Below are positions 25,737 to 33,987 of a stretch of DNA of 64,000 bases, piece after piece. The notes below the pieces were generated by a model. That model had not been told where the DNA came from and made no database searches. It saw nothing but the letters and a program-made list of their open reading frames with translations. A program made the position numbers and the translations under genes. Source of the DNA: Cytophagaceae bacterium (GTDB lineage: Bacteria; Bacteroidota; Bacteroidia; Cytophagales; Spirosomataceae); contig JAIXWL010000005.1 in the NCBI GenBank assembly GCA_027491315.1, positions 1-64,000 on the forward strand, read 5' to 3'. Positions within the stretch are counted from its first letter, which is position 1, and the number at the start of each line of letters is the position of its first letter.

Positions 25737-27014
25737 ATGGAAATAGGAAAATACCGTTGGAAAATTTGCGCATTGCTTTTCTTTGCCACGACCATCAACT
25801 ACCTCGATAGGCAGGTGATTGGTTTATTAAAGCCGGTTCTGGAAGATCAATTTAATTGGTCAGAGACCGATTATTCCAACATTGTCATTACATTCCAAGC
25901 GGCTTATGCTATCAGCTTACTCGGTTTTGGTGGTATTATTGACCGTATCGGAACAAAATTAGGCTATTCGATTTCCATTGTAGTTTGGAGTATAGCGGCC
26001 ATGTTACATGCTTTGGCAACTGGGACCATGAGCTTTGCCTTCATGAGAGGATTATTAGGTTTGGGAGAAGCAGGTAACTTTCCTGCCGCAATCAAAACCG
26101 TAGCGGAATGGTTTCCTAAAAATGAAAGAGCTTTGGCCACGGGAATATTTAATTCGGGTGCCAACATCGGTGCAGTAGCAGCCCCCATTTTAGTGCCTTG
26201 GATTTTAGGCGTTTATGGTTGGGAGATGGCATTTATCGCGACGGGGGCAATTGGATTTATCTGGTTGATTTTCTGGTGGTTATACTATGAAGTTCCGTCC
26301 AAGCACAAGGAATTATCAAAAGCAGAATTTGATTATATCCACGCGGATAAAGAAGAAAAAGACGAGAATCAAGAACCAGTTAAATGGGCAAGGTTATTTG
26401 GCTTCCGCCAAACTTGGGCATTTTTCTTTGGGAAAATGTTAACAGATCCAATCTGGTGGTTTTTCCTTTTCTGGTTACCTTCTTATTTCTCCGAGCGTTT
26501 CCAATTAGACTTAAAAAAACCAAGTTTGGAATTGATCATCGTTTATACAGCTACCACGGTAGGTAGTATTGGGGGTGGTTGGTTATCAGGAAAATTAATT
26601 AACCTAGGCTGGCCTTCATTTCGTGCAAGAAAAATCACCATGCTTGGTTTTGCCTTAGCCGTAGTACCTATTATGTTAGCCCGCTATTGCGATAATATTT
26701 GGCAGGCCGTGGCCTTAATATCCTTGGCTGCAGCTTCTCATCAGGCTTGGAGTGCCAATATTTATTCGATCGCCACAGACATGTTCCCAAAGAAAGCTGT
26801 TAGTTCAGTGATTGGAATAGGTGGAATGGCTGGATCCGTGGGGGGTATTTTCTTCCCAATGATTGTCGGATCCTTATTAGATAAATATAAGTTATTAGGT
26901 AATATCAATGATGGTTATAATATCATCTTCTTACTTTGTGGAAGCGCCTATGTATTGGCTTGGTTAATCATTTATTCATTGGCCCCTAAATTGGAAACGG
27001 CTAATATAGACTAA
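25737..27014 (+). CDS. MFS hexuronate transporter, ExuT-like
   Basis: A 425-residue, 12-segment MFS permease of the anion:cation symporter type, with TTINYLDRQVIGLLKPV at the end of the first helix, the loop 2-3 motif GGIIDRIGTKLG, and GLGEAGNFPAAIK in helix 4, all typical of ExuT/GudP relatives. Its position after eda indicates import of galacturonate or glucuronate. It is the last gene of the operon; a strong terminator follows. Confidence 0.9.
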   Translation: MEIGKYRWKICALLFFATTINYLDRQVIGLLKPVLEDQFNWSETDYSNIVITFQAAYAISLLGFGGIIDRIGTKLGYSISIVVWSIAAMLHALATGTMSFAFMRGLLGLGEAGNFPAAIKTVAEWFPKNERALATGIFNSGANIGAVAAPILVPWILGVYGWEMAFIATGAIGFIWLIFWWLYYEVPSKHKELSKAEFDYIHADKEEKDENQEPVKWARLFGFRQTWAFFFGKMLTDPIWWFFLFWLPSYFSERFQLDLKKPSLELIIVYTATTVGSIGGGWLSGKLINLGWPSFRARKITMLGFALAVVPIMLARYCDNIWQAVALISLAAASHQAWSANIYSIATDMFPKKAVSSVIGIGGMAGSVGGIFFPMIVGSLLDKYKLLGNINDGYNIIFLLCGSAYVLAWLIIYSLAPKLETANID

Positions 27015-27032
27015 TCCAAAACAAATTTCATC

Positions 27033-27064
27033 AAGCGTGCTGAGCTTATCGGCACGCTTTTTTT
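27033..27064 (+). terminator. hexuronate operon terminator
   Basis: aagcgtgc (27033-27040) pairs with gcacgctt (27052-27059) followed by a T-run that reaches the coaBC stop on the other strand. Confidence 0.9.
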
Positions 27065-28253
27065 ATGTCCATTTTTGGAATAAATCCACTAAGTCATGAG
27101 CCAGTTCATCCTTGTGTTTTAAGCCAAAGGAATGGGTCTCTCCTAAGGCTGTATAAACAGTAACTTGATTCGTATTTATGCCAAATCCTGCACCAGGCAC
27201 CTTTAAGGAATTTAATACGATGGCATCTATTTTTTTACGATGAAGTTTTTCTAGGGCGTTTGCCTCCTCATTTTCTGTTTCCAGAGCAAAACCTATCAAA
27301 TGCTGATCGGGCCGTTTTTGAGATCCCAAAGTTGCCAAAATATCATGGGTCTTTTCTAAATTTATCGTTAAGGTATTTTCCTTTTTCTTGATTTTCTCCT
27401 CAGCCCTGTTTGCTGGTCGATAGTCTGCTACCGCAGCCGCCATGACAGTCCAATCAGAAGAAGGAAATTCTCGTAAGCAAGCCTGTTCCATTTCCTTGGC
27501 AGAAGTAACAGGAATCCATTGAATACCTGAAAAGGTTGGTTTCAAAGCCATTGGACCCGCAATGACGGTCACCTCCGCGCCTTGTAAATAAAAAGCCTCC
27601 GCCAAGGCAATACCCATTTTCCCAGAAGAGTGGTTGGATATATACCGAACAGGATCAATGGCCTCTTGGGTAGGCCCTGCACTTATCAATACCTTTTTCC
27701 CTTGCCATCCCCTACCCCTACCTATATTTTCAATTAAAGCAGCTACTATCTCTTCCGGTTCAGCCATTCGACCTTCTCCATGTAAACCACTGGCTAAAAA
27801 ACCTGTATTTACAGATAGAATTTGATTCCCAAAGGATTGTAGCTTCGCCAGATTTTGCTGGGTGGAAGGATGTTTATACATGTCCTCATCCATGGCAGGC
27901 GCAATGAAGATAGGACAACGGGCAGATAAATAAGTAGCCAAAACAATGTTGTCACAAAGGCCATTCGCCATTTTACCTATGGTATGACATGTGGCAGGGG
28001 CAATAACATAAGCATCTGCCCAAAGGCCTAATTCCACATGATTATTCCAAACATTATTTTCATGAAAATCAATCCAAACGGGATGATTGGAAAAGGTAGA
28101 TAAGACCAAAGGTGAAACAAAATCTTTAGCAGATTGCGACATTACTACACGTACCTCAGCCCCATTTTTTTTCAAAAGACGAACTAACAGTATGGCTTTA
28201 TAGGCAGCAATACTGGCACTAATTCCTACAATGATTTTTTTACCCTGTAACAT
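27063..28253 (-). CDS. coaBC: bifunctional phosphopantothenoylcysteine decarboxylase / phosphopantothenate-cysteine ligase
   Basis: Adds cysteine to 4'-phosphopantothenate and decarboxylates the product to 4'-phosphopantetheine, two central CoA steps. The ATG at 28253 gives 396 residues beginning LQGKKIIVGISASIAAYK, the flavoprotein start of CoaC; the upstream ATG at 28292 adds 13 unsupported residues. The N-terminal half has IAPATCHTIGKMANG and APAMDEDMYKHPSTQ (FMN/His site). The C-terminal half has KKVLISAGPTQEAIDPVRYI (CoaB start) and LIGFALETEN. Divergent from panC with a 69-bp gap. Confidence 0.96.
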   Translation of the reverse strand: MLQGKKIIVGISASIAAYKAILLVRLLKKNGAEVRVVMSQSAKDFVSPLVLSTFSNHPVWIDFHENNVWNNHVELGLWADAYVIAPATCHTIGKMANGLCDNIVLATYLSARCPIFIAPAMDEDMYKHPSTQQNLAKLQSFGNQILSVNTGFLASGLHGEGRMAEPEEIVAALIENIGRGRGWQGKKVLISAGPTQEAIDPVRYISNHSSGKMGIALAEAFYLQGAEVTVIAGPMALKPTFSGIQWIPVTSAKEMEQACLREFPSSDWTVMAAAVADYRPANRAEEKIKKKENTLTINLEKTHDILATLGSQKRPDQHLIGFALETENEEANALEKLHRKKIDAIVLNSLKVPGAGFGINTNQVTVYTALGETHSFGLKHKDELAHDLVDLFQKWT

Positions 28254-28322
28254 AGCATTGGAAAAGGTCGGCAAGTAACGAAATTTGCTCAAAATAAGGT
28301 AATTTTAAGCCCAAATTTGACC

Positions 28323-29201
28323 ATGAAGATATTTGAAACAAAACTAACCCTGCAAGATTTCATCGATGAATGTCGGTCGAAAAACGCTAGCATTGGATTC
28401 GTTCCTACCATGGGAGCATTGCATGAGGGGCATATGTCACTTATCAAAAAATCCAAAGAAAGTGGAGCTATTACGGTGTGCAGTATTTTTGTAAATCCAA
28501 CCCAATTCAATGACCCAAAGGATTTTGAAAAATATCCCAAAACGATTCAAGAAGACTTAGAAAATCTTGAAAAAGCGGGTTGTGAGCTTGTTTTTCTCCC
28601 TAGCGTAGCCGAGATGTATCCACAAGGAATGAATCAATTGCCCCAATATCCATTAGGTCGATTGGAGGAATTGTGGGAAGGAGCTCATCGTCCAGGACAT
28701 TTTCAAGGAGTTTGTGTGATTGTTCATCGCCTGTTAGAAGCGGTTCGTCCGGATATTCTGTTTATGGGAAGTAAGGATTTTCAACAAGTAGCAGTCATCC
28801 AACACTTAATAGCAAACTATTCATTTGAACCGCCAATAAAATTGATCTCCTGCGAAACCATTCGTGAGGCCAGTGGATTAGCCATAAGTAGTAGAAATGT
28901 CCGACTTAGTGAGGAACAAAAAAAACAAGCACTAGCTATTTATCAAGGCTTTGATATTATTCGAACCGCTTTGGCAAAGCAAGCGCAAGTAAGTATCGCT
29001 ACCTTGGAGAAAAACTTTGAGCAACAACTACTTGATGCAGGATTTGACTCGGTAGATTATATTGCTTTTGCTGACCCTAACACATTAGAACCAATTACTG
29101 ATCTCTCTCTAACCTTTGTTGTTTTAGTAGCTGCCTTTATCGGGGGTGTTCGCCTAATCGACAATCAACTATTTACTCATGAGCTATTTAAAAGAGTTTA
29201 A
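28323..29201 (+). CDS. panC: pantothenate synthetase
   Basis: Joins pantoate and beta-alanine using ATP. Starting at ATG 28323 gives 292 residues (a TTG two codons upstream also opens the frame). The cytidylyltransferase-like HIGH motif appears as [12 protein letters not shown] with His34 and His37, followed by [16 protein letters not shown] and, further on, ISSRNVRLS (KMSKS-like). Overlaps panB by 23 nt, so the two are translationally coupled. Confidence 0.97.
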   Translation: MKIFETKLTLQDFIDECRSKNASIGFVPTMGALHEGHMSLIKKSKESGAITVCSIFVNPTQFNDPKDFEKYPKTIQEDLENLEKAGCELVFLPSVAEMYPQGMNQLPQYPLGRLEELWEGAHRPGHFQGVCVIVHRLLEAVRPDILFMGSKDFQQVAVIQHLIANYSFEPPIKLISCETIREASGLAISSRNVRLSEEQKKQALAIYQGFDIIRTALAKQAQVSIATLEKNFEQQLLDAGFDSVDYIAFADPNTLEPITDLSLTFVVLVAAFIGGVRLIDNQLFTHELFKRV

Positions 29202-29994
29202 AAAAATCACCACACAAAGTCTTCAAATCATGAAAAAGCAAGGAGAGAAAATCTCCATGCTGACCTGTTATGATTTTTCTATGGCCAAACTTTTGGATCA
29301 ATCAGGGGTGGATGTTTTACTGGTGGGCGACAGTGCCAGCAATGTGATGGCTGGGCATGAAACAACTTTACCCATTACCTTGGAACAAATGATTTATCAT
29401 GCTCAATGTGTAGTTAGAGGTACAGATAGGGCATTGGTGTTGGTGGATTTACCCTTTGGTTCCTATCAATCCAATAGTGAAATTGCATTGTCCTCAGCTA
29501 TTCGAATCATGAAAGAAACGGGAGCACATGCCATAAAGTTAGAAGGGGGTCAAGAAGTGATTGAAAGCATCAAAAAAATTGTGAAGGCCGGAATACCTGT
29601 CATGGGGCACCTTGGTTTAACGCCACAAAGTATCTATCAATTTGGTTCTTATGGGGTTAGGGCCAAGGAAGAAGATGAAGCAAATTTATTAATAGAAGAA
29701 GCCAAAATGCTAGAAGAAGCAGGTTGTTTTGGCCTTGTATTAGAAAAAATACCAGCTGCATTAGCGAGGCAAGTGAGTGAAAGTTTACATATCCCCACCA
29801 TAGGCATAGGGGCTGGAAAACATTGCGATGGGCAAGTTTTGGTTATGCATGATATGTTGGGAATCAACACCGAGTTTAAACCCAGGTTTTTGCGCCGTTA
29901 TTTAAATTTGGGAGAATTAATCCCCCAAGCTGTGAAAAACTATGTCGCGGATGTAAAAAACCAAGATTTCCCGAATGAGGCAGAGTCCTATTAA
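29179..29994 (+). CDS. panB: 3-methyl-2-oxobutanoate hydroxymethyltransferase
   Basis: Makes ketopantoate from 2-oxoisovalerate and methylene-tetrahydrofolate. The 271-residue TIM barrel has the family segments [32 protein letters not shown] (metal-binding Asp), [15 protein letters not shown], and [20 protein letters not shown]. It overlaps panC at its start. At its end TTAA (29991-29994) holds both its stop and that of the convergent panD. Confidence 0.97.
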   Translation: MSYLKEFKKITTQSLQIMKKQGEKISMLTCYDFSMAKLLDQSGVDVLLVGDSASNVMAGHETTLPITLEQMIYHAQCVVRGTDRALVLVDLPFGSYQSNSEIALSSAIRIMKETGAHAIKLEGGQEVIESIKKIVKAGIPVMGHLGLTPQSIYQFGSYGVRAKEEDEANLLIEEAKMLEEAGCFGLVLEKIPAALARQVSESLHIPTIGIGAGKHCDGQVLVMHDMLGINTEFKPRFLRRYLNLGELIPQAVKNYVADVKNQDFPNEAESY

Positions 29995-30341
29995 GCTAAA
30001 CGATTTTGGGCGTTAGGAAACACAACGGTTGGCTGAAAGGTTTTTGCGGCTTCAAAGTCCATCAAGGCATATGAAATAATGATGACTATATCCCCCACTA
30101 CCGCTTTTCTGGCTGCAGGACCATTGAGGCAAATGATACCGGAGCCTCGTTCCCCTTTTATCAAATAGGTTTCAATTCGTTCACCATTATTGACATTGAC
30201 TACTTGAATTTTTTCATGTTCCAGCATGTTTGCAGCATCCATTAGGTCCGCATCCATGGTTAAACTTCCTACATAGTCAATATTGGCTTCTGTAACAGTG
30301 GCACGATGCACCTTTGATTTTAATATTTGTATTTGATACAC
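29991..30341 (-). CDS. panD: aspartate 1-decarboxylase
   Basis: Makes beta-alanine from aspartate for panC. The 116-residue precursor has the self-processing Gly25-Ser26 site in YVGSLTMD (yielding the pyruvoyl cofactor at Ser26), [12 protein letters not shown] at the start, and [21 protein letters not shown] later. Normal length for the bacterial pyruvoyl enzyme. Minus strand, convergent with panB and divergent from coaX. A -7 box TAAATTTG lies at 30371-30364. Confidence 0.97.
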   Translation of the reverse strand: MYQIQILKSKVHRATVTEANIDYVGSLTMDADLMDAANMLEHEKIQVVNVNNGERIETYLIKGERGSGIICLNGPAARKAVVGDIVIIISYALMDFEAAKTFQPTVVFPNAQNRLA

Positions 30342-30363
30342 CTTGTTGGTTTTTGAGAGTGTG

Positions 30364-30394
30364 CAAATTTACGAAAAAGAAATATTTAACTTTG
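30364..30394. promoter_or_regulatory. divergent -7 boxes for panD (minus) and coaX (plus)
   Basis: TAAATTTG on the minus strand (30371-30364) faces panD and TAACTTTG on the plus strand (30387-30394) faces coaX. Both match TAnnTTTG; no clear -33 TTG is present for either. Leaders would be short (about 15 nt before panD and 10 nt before coaX). Confidence 0.55.
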
Positions 30395-30410
30395 TTAACT
30401 AATCAAATGA

Positions 30411-31160
30411 ATGATGGTACTTTGCTTGGATTTCGGTAATTCTTCTTTAAAATATGCGTGGTTTGAGGCTGAGAAAATAAGGCACACGGGAACCATAGCA
30501 GTAGCCAATAAGGAATCAATATCAAATATTTGCCAAGGCCACAAAATCGAGTCCATCATACTAAGTAGCGTCATAGATCTTCCTGCTGACCTAGTAAATT
30601 TCTTAAAGAGGATCGCTCCATTTCACCAGCTTAATGCTTCTTCTTCAAGTTTGGTTAATTATTCTAAATATGATAAGTCGACCTTGGGGGTGGACCGTAT
30701 AGCATTGGCAGAAGGGGCCCACATGCTTTACCCAGATCAGGCACATATGACAATTTGTTTGGGAACCTGCATCACTTATAATTGGGTCCTTGATGGATTT
30801 TTTACATCAGGGGCAATAAGTCCTGGGCTGATGATGAGGGCAAAATCCATGCATGATTATACGGCTCATTTACCTATGATTAGCCCTCAAATGGACTTCC
30901 CCCTATTGGCTGACTCGACCTACGGGAATTTATTGGCTGGTACGATGTTTGGGATGTTATTAGAAATTCAAGGTTATATTACAGAAATAAGAAAAATCAA
31001 ACCTTCCACTAAAATTCTCCTTTGTGGCGGCGATGCCCCTTACTTTATTGAACGACTTAAAGGATTAGGTGTTCAATATGAGGCTAACCTAATTTGGAAA
31101 GGTTTAGCGGGATTGGGGAAATTAAATTTAGGGCTTTCCAGCAACGCTGTCAAGGTTTAA
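30411..31160 (+). CDS. coaX: type III pantothenate kinase
   Basis: Phosphorylates pantothenate, the first step from vitamin B5 to CoA. The 249-residue ASKHA-fold protein has LCLDFGNSSLKYAW (Asp7, phosphate 1 loop), STLGVDRIALAEGA, LGTCITYNWV and GAISPGLMMRAKSMHDYTA. The last residues NAVKV and the stop are coded by the left arm of a 33-nt palindrome that recurs elsewhere in the window, so the C-terminus appears to have been rewritten by insertion of that repeat. Two adjacent ATGs (30411, 30414) are possible starts. Confidence 0.95.
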   Translation: MMVLCLDFGNSSLKYAWFEAEKIRHTGTIAVANKESISNICQGHKIESIILSSVIDLPADLVNFLKRIAPFHQLNASSSSLVNYSKYDKSTLGVDRIALAEGAHMLYPDQAHMTICLGTCITYNWVLDGFFTSGAISPGLMMRAKSMHDYTAHLPMISPQMDFPLLADSTYGNLLAGTMFGMLLEIQGYITEIRKIKPSTKILLCGGDAPYFIERLKGLGVQYEANLIWKGLAGLGKLNLGLSSNAVKV

Positions 31161-31175
31161 AACCTTGACAGCGTT
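31143..31175. repeat. 33-nt palindromic repeat, copy 1
   Basis: Left arm aacgctgtcaaggttt, one central base, and the exact reverse complement as right arm. Identical to 31321-31353 and nearly identical to 44656-44688. It overlaps the final codons and stop of coaX. Confidence 0.95.
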
Positions 31176-31320
31176 AGGCAAATCTACTATTTTTCAATTC
31201 ATATTCACTCCAGTTTACTGATAAAAGCAACTTTTAATCAGGTAGGTTATTTTATTAAAAAATTACCAATAAACAGATTGGATTAGATGTTTAAAAAAGC
31301 AAAATTGGCTTGAGGGAACC

Positions 31321-31353
31321 AACGCTGTCAAGGTTTAAAACCTTGACAGCGTT
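31321..31353. repeat. 33-nt palindromic repeat, copy 2
   Basis: Identical to copy 1. The 145 bp between the two copies (31176-31320) contain no coding frame I can support. The remaining gap to 31448 holds a -7 box TAGTTTTG at 31421-31428 placed 20 nt before the ATG of the phosphoesterase gene. Confidence 0.95.
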
Positions 31354-31420
31354 AAGAATTTTAAGCTAACATTTAACCAAAGCTTAACTCCCTCCTAACA
31401 TAAGCCTCTGCCAATCCACG

Positions 31421-31428
31421 TAGTTTTG
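31421..31428 (+). promoter_or_regulatory. -7 box before the LpxH-like gene
   Basis: TAGTTTTG matches TAnnTTTG. No TTG is found at the -33 spacing. The start would lie near 31435, giving a leader of about 14 nt. Confidence 0.5.
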
Positions 31429-31448
31429 ATACAGAAAAACTACGCAAT

Positions 31449-32249
31449 ATGAGCGTTTCCTACCAACCCACTTACAAGACCATCGTTATTTCCGATTTAC
31501 ATTTAGGAAGTAAGGGTGCCAAGGCCAAAGAGATCAATGAATTCTTAAAAGCCTATTCCTGCCACCAACTCATTCTTAATGGGGATATCATAGATGGCTG
31601 GCAATTAAAAAAAGGAGGCGAATGGAAGAAAAAACATACCGGGTTCTTCCGGGCCGTATTGAAAATGATGGATAGGTGGGATACGGAAGTAATATATCTT
31701 AGAGGCAATCATGATGATTTTTTAGACCAAATAATTCCCTTAAAAATCGGAAAACAGTTTTCCATTCGCCGAGACTATACCCTAAAATCCTTTGGGAAAA
31801 AATACTTTATCACACATGGCGACATATTTGATAGTATCACTAGCCAAATGAAGTGGCTTGCCTATTTAGGAGACATTGGATATACTTTTTTATTATGGGT
31901 AAATAAATGGTACAATTACCACCGTCAAAGACAAGGCAAGCCCTATTATTCCTTGTCACAGACCATCAAACAAAAGGTTAAAGCAGCCGTCAATTTCATC
32001 TCCGATTTTGAGGAAAAACTCGTCGAACTAGCCATTGCCCAAGAGGCAGATGGTATTATCTGTGGGCATATTCATAAAGCAGAAATCAAACAAATCAAGG
32101 GTATTTCCTATATGAATTCCGGGGATTGGGTTGAATCATTAAGCGCCTTGGTAGAGACACATCAAGGAGAATGGCTTCTACTTCAGTATCCTGATTTTGA
32201 TTTAAAATCAGAATTAAAAGAAATCTTACATGATCAAATGACCCTCTAA
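31449..32249 (+). CDS. LpxH-like metallophosphoesterase (UDP-2,3-diacylglucosamine diphosphatase family)
   Basis: A 266-residue calcineurin-like phosphoesterase with the full metal-site set: ISDLHLGS, LNGDIIDGW, LRGNHDDF, ITHGDIFD and ICGHIHKAE. This set and the length fit the LpxH-related family found in Bacteroidota, which removes UMP from lipid A precursors or acts on related nucleotides at the membrane. Whether it is the lipid A enzyme itself cannot be decided here. It is separated by 1 nt from a glycosyltransferase gene, so the two probably act in the same envelope or glycolipid pathway. Confidence 0.85.
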   Translation: MSVSYQPTYKTIVISDLHLGSKGAKAKEINEFLKAYSCHQLILNGDIIDGWQLKKGGEWKKKHTGFFRAVLKMMDRWDTEVIYLRGNHDDFLDQIIPLKIGKQFSIRRDYTLKSFGKKYFITHGDIFDSITSQMKWLAYLGDIGYTFLLWVNKWYNYHRQRQGKPYYSLSQTIKQKVKAAVNFISDFEEKLVELAIAQEADGIICGHIHKAEIKQIKGISYMNSGDWVESLSALVETHQGEWLLLQYPDFDLKSELKEILHDQMTL

Positions 32250-32250
32250 T

Positions 32251-33438
32251 ATGGGAAAGTTTATATTTACGGTTCAAGGGGAAGGAAGAGGTCATCTGAC
32301 CCAAGCCATTTCACTAAGTCAAATCGCTCAAGAGGCGGGTCATGAAATCATTGCTTACGCGGTGGGATCTACTAACATGCGTACTATCCCCCGTTTTTTT
32401 ACGGATTTTATTGGGGACAAACCCCTTTTGCAATATGAAAGCCCTTCGCTTTGTTATGGAAATGGGAAAGCGGTTCAAGTGGGAAAAACAGCCCTACAAG
32501 CATTTCTTAAATTTAGAACTTATTGGAAAAGTGCCAGTGAATTAGCCGCATTTATCGAGCAATACCAACCAGATGGCATTGTCAACTTTTACGAATCCAT
32601 TACTGGATTATATCAATGGAGAAATAGGTCTAAAAATCCCTGTATGTCCATTGGGCATCAATATTTATTATTAAATCGCCATTTTGAGAGTATCCCTGAA
32701 AAAAAATTAGACCAATTTTTCCTGAATTTAAATACTCAAATTACAGCGATTGGTTCCAAGAAAAAACTAGGTCTTTCCTTTCTTCCTTTAGAAAATGACC
32801 CCCAAAGAAATATCGAAGTTATACCCCCACTGCTAAGGAAAGAAGTAAAAGATTTGCAGGCAAAACAAGGGGGAAATTGGTTAGCATATCTGACACACTA
32901 TCGATTAGCCGAAGATATCATGTCTTGGTCTATACAAAATCCAGCTATTAGGTTAGATTGTTTTTGGGATCATCCAAAACACAAAGAAGTTTATCAATTT
33001 TCGGAAAATTTAACCTTTCATCCCATCAATGCGGAAAAGTATCTAGAAAAAATGTCCGAATGCGCTGGTCTAATTTCTACTGCGGGCTTTGAATCGATTG
33101 CTGAGGCTATGTATTTAGCCAAACCAACCATGATGGTCCCTGTTCCCAACCATATCGAACAGATGATCAATGCCTTTGACGCATCTAATGCAGGAGCTGG
33201 AATAGCGACTAAAACATTCGACTTAAATCAATTCAAAAATTATCAACAAAAGCATCAAACCGATTACACCAACTATCAAAATTGGATTCAAGAATCTCCC
33301 CGATTAATGGACTTTCATTTGAGAGAACTTATTCAATCTAGACCAGTTCAAAAAAATGATTGGAAGTCTATTTTTTCGAAGCGAATCAATTGGACTTTGC
33401 CTAAAAATAATGGTGGGCTTTCCTTTCCTAGGGCCTAA
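32251..33438 (+). CDS. glycosyltransferase, MurG/GT28-like fold
   Basis: A 395-residue GT-B type protein. The N-terminus FTVQGEGRGHLTQAISLSQ has the GxGHxxxA pattern of MurG/MGT-type enzymes. The C-terminal half has the nucleotide-sugar signature ISTAGFESIAEAMYLAKP and PVPNHIEQMINA. Acceptor and donor are unknown. It is co-transcribed with the LpxH-like gene, suggesting a role in lipid or envelope glycan synthesis. Confidence 0.82.
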   Translation: MGKFIFTVQGEGRGHLTQAISLSQIAQEAGHEIIAYAVGSTNMRTIPRFFTDFIGDKPLLQYESPSLCYGNGKAVQVGKTALQAFLKFRTYWKSASELAAFIEQYQPDGIVNFYESITGLYQWRNRSKNPCMSIGHQYLLLNRHFESIPEKKLDQFFLNLNTQITAIGSKKKLGLSFLPLENDPQRNIEVIPPLLRKEVKDLQAKQGGNWLAYLTHYRLAEDIMSWSIQNPAIRLDCFWDHPKHKEVYQFSENLTFHPINAEKYLEKMSECAGLISTAGFESIAEAMYLAKPTMMVPVPNHIEQMINAFDASNAGAGIATKTFDLNQFKNYQQKHQTDYTNYQNWIQESPRLMDFHLRELIQSRPVQKNDWKSIFSKRINWTLPKNNGGLSFPRA

Positions 33439-33536
33439 AATCAGGCAACTCTTCTGCTTAAAAATAGAATTTCTAGGCTAAAGCTTAGTTATTGGTATTC
33501 GATTTTAGGAACTTTACCCTATTGTCTACATCCCAT

Positions 33537-33914
33537 ATGATTAAACCTTGGATTTACCTATTAATCGCTTCCATTTTTGAAACAGGATGGACTTTTTCAT
33601 TAAAGTACATGAGCTTTGGAAGGCTGAAAGATGCTTTTCAACAGTATCCCCTGTGGTCTAAAGGCTTTGGAGTTGAGTTCTTCCCTTTACTTGGTTATAT
33701 ATTTTTTGGGGTAGCCAACATTTATTGCTTGTCGGTGGCGTTTAAAGATATTCCAACTGCAACTGCCTTAGCCGTTTGGACGGCATGTTCCCTGATTTTA
33801 GTCAAGCTGTTTGATGTGTTTTATTTTAAAACTCCTACCAACCTCACGGAGGTATTTTTCATGAGTTTAATTGTAATAGGCATCATTGGCTTAAAAAAAT
33901 TTGCGGCTAGTTGA
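33537..33914 (+). CDS. small multidrug resistance (SMR) family transporter
   Basis: The ATG at 33537 gives 125 residues with four membrane segments. The first has the SMR signature SIFETGWTFSLKYM with the membrane-embedded Glu15. The third contains IPTATALAVWTACSLILVK, like the Gdx/SugE and EmrE families. It is about 15 residues longer than typical members because of an extra loop between segments 1 and 2 (RLKDAFQQYPLWSKGFGVEF region). The frame opens upstream at a TTG (33492), but homology begins at the ATG. Substrate unknown. Confidence 0.85.
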   Translation: MIKPWIYLLIASIFETGWTFSLKYMSFGRLKDAFQQYPLWSKGFGVEFFPLLGYIFFGVANIYCLSVAFKDIPTATALAVWTACSLILVKLFDVFYFKTPTNLTEVFFMSLIVIGIIGLKKFAAS

Positions 33915-33929
33915 TCTATAATTTCAACA

Positions 33930-33956
33930 AAAAAGCTGAGCAGAGCCCAGCTTTTT
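33930..33956. terminator. bidirectional terminator
   Basis: aaaaagctg (33930-33938) pairs with cagcttttt (33948-33956), with T-runs on both strands, between the convergent SMR and susD-like genes. Confidence 0.85.
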
Positions 33957-33987
33957 GTAAATCTAATATTACTCATTTACCTATAAA

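Noticed and set aside
31143-31175. Terminator of coaX
   Set aside because: The stem is perfect but no T-run follows, and the same palindrome occurs at sites not next to gene ends; classed as a repeat. It may still stop transcription incidentally.
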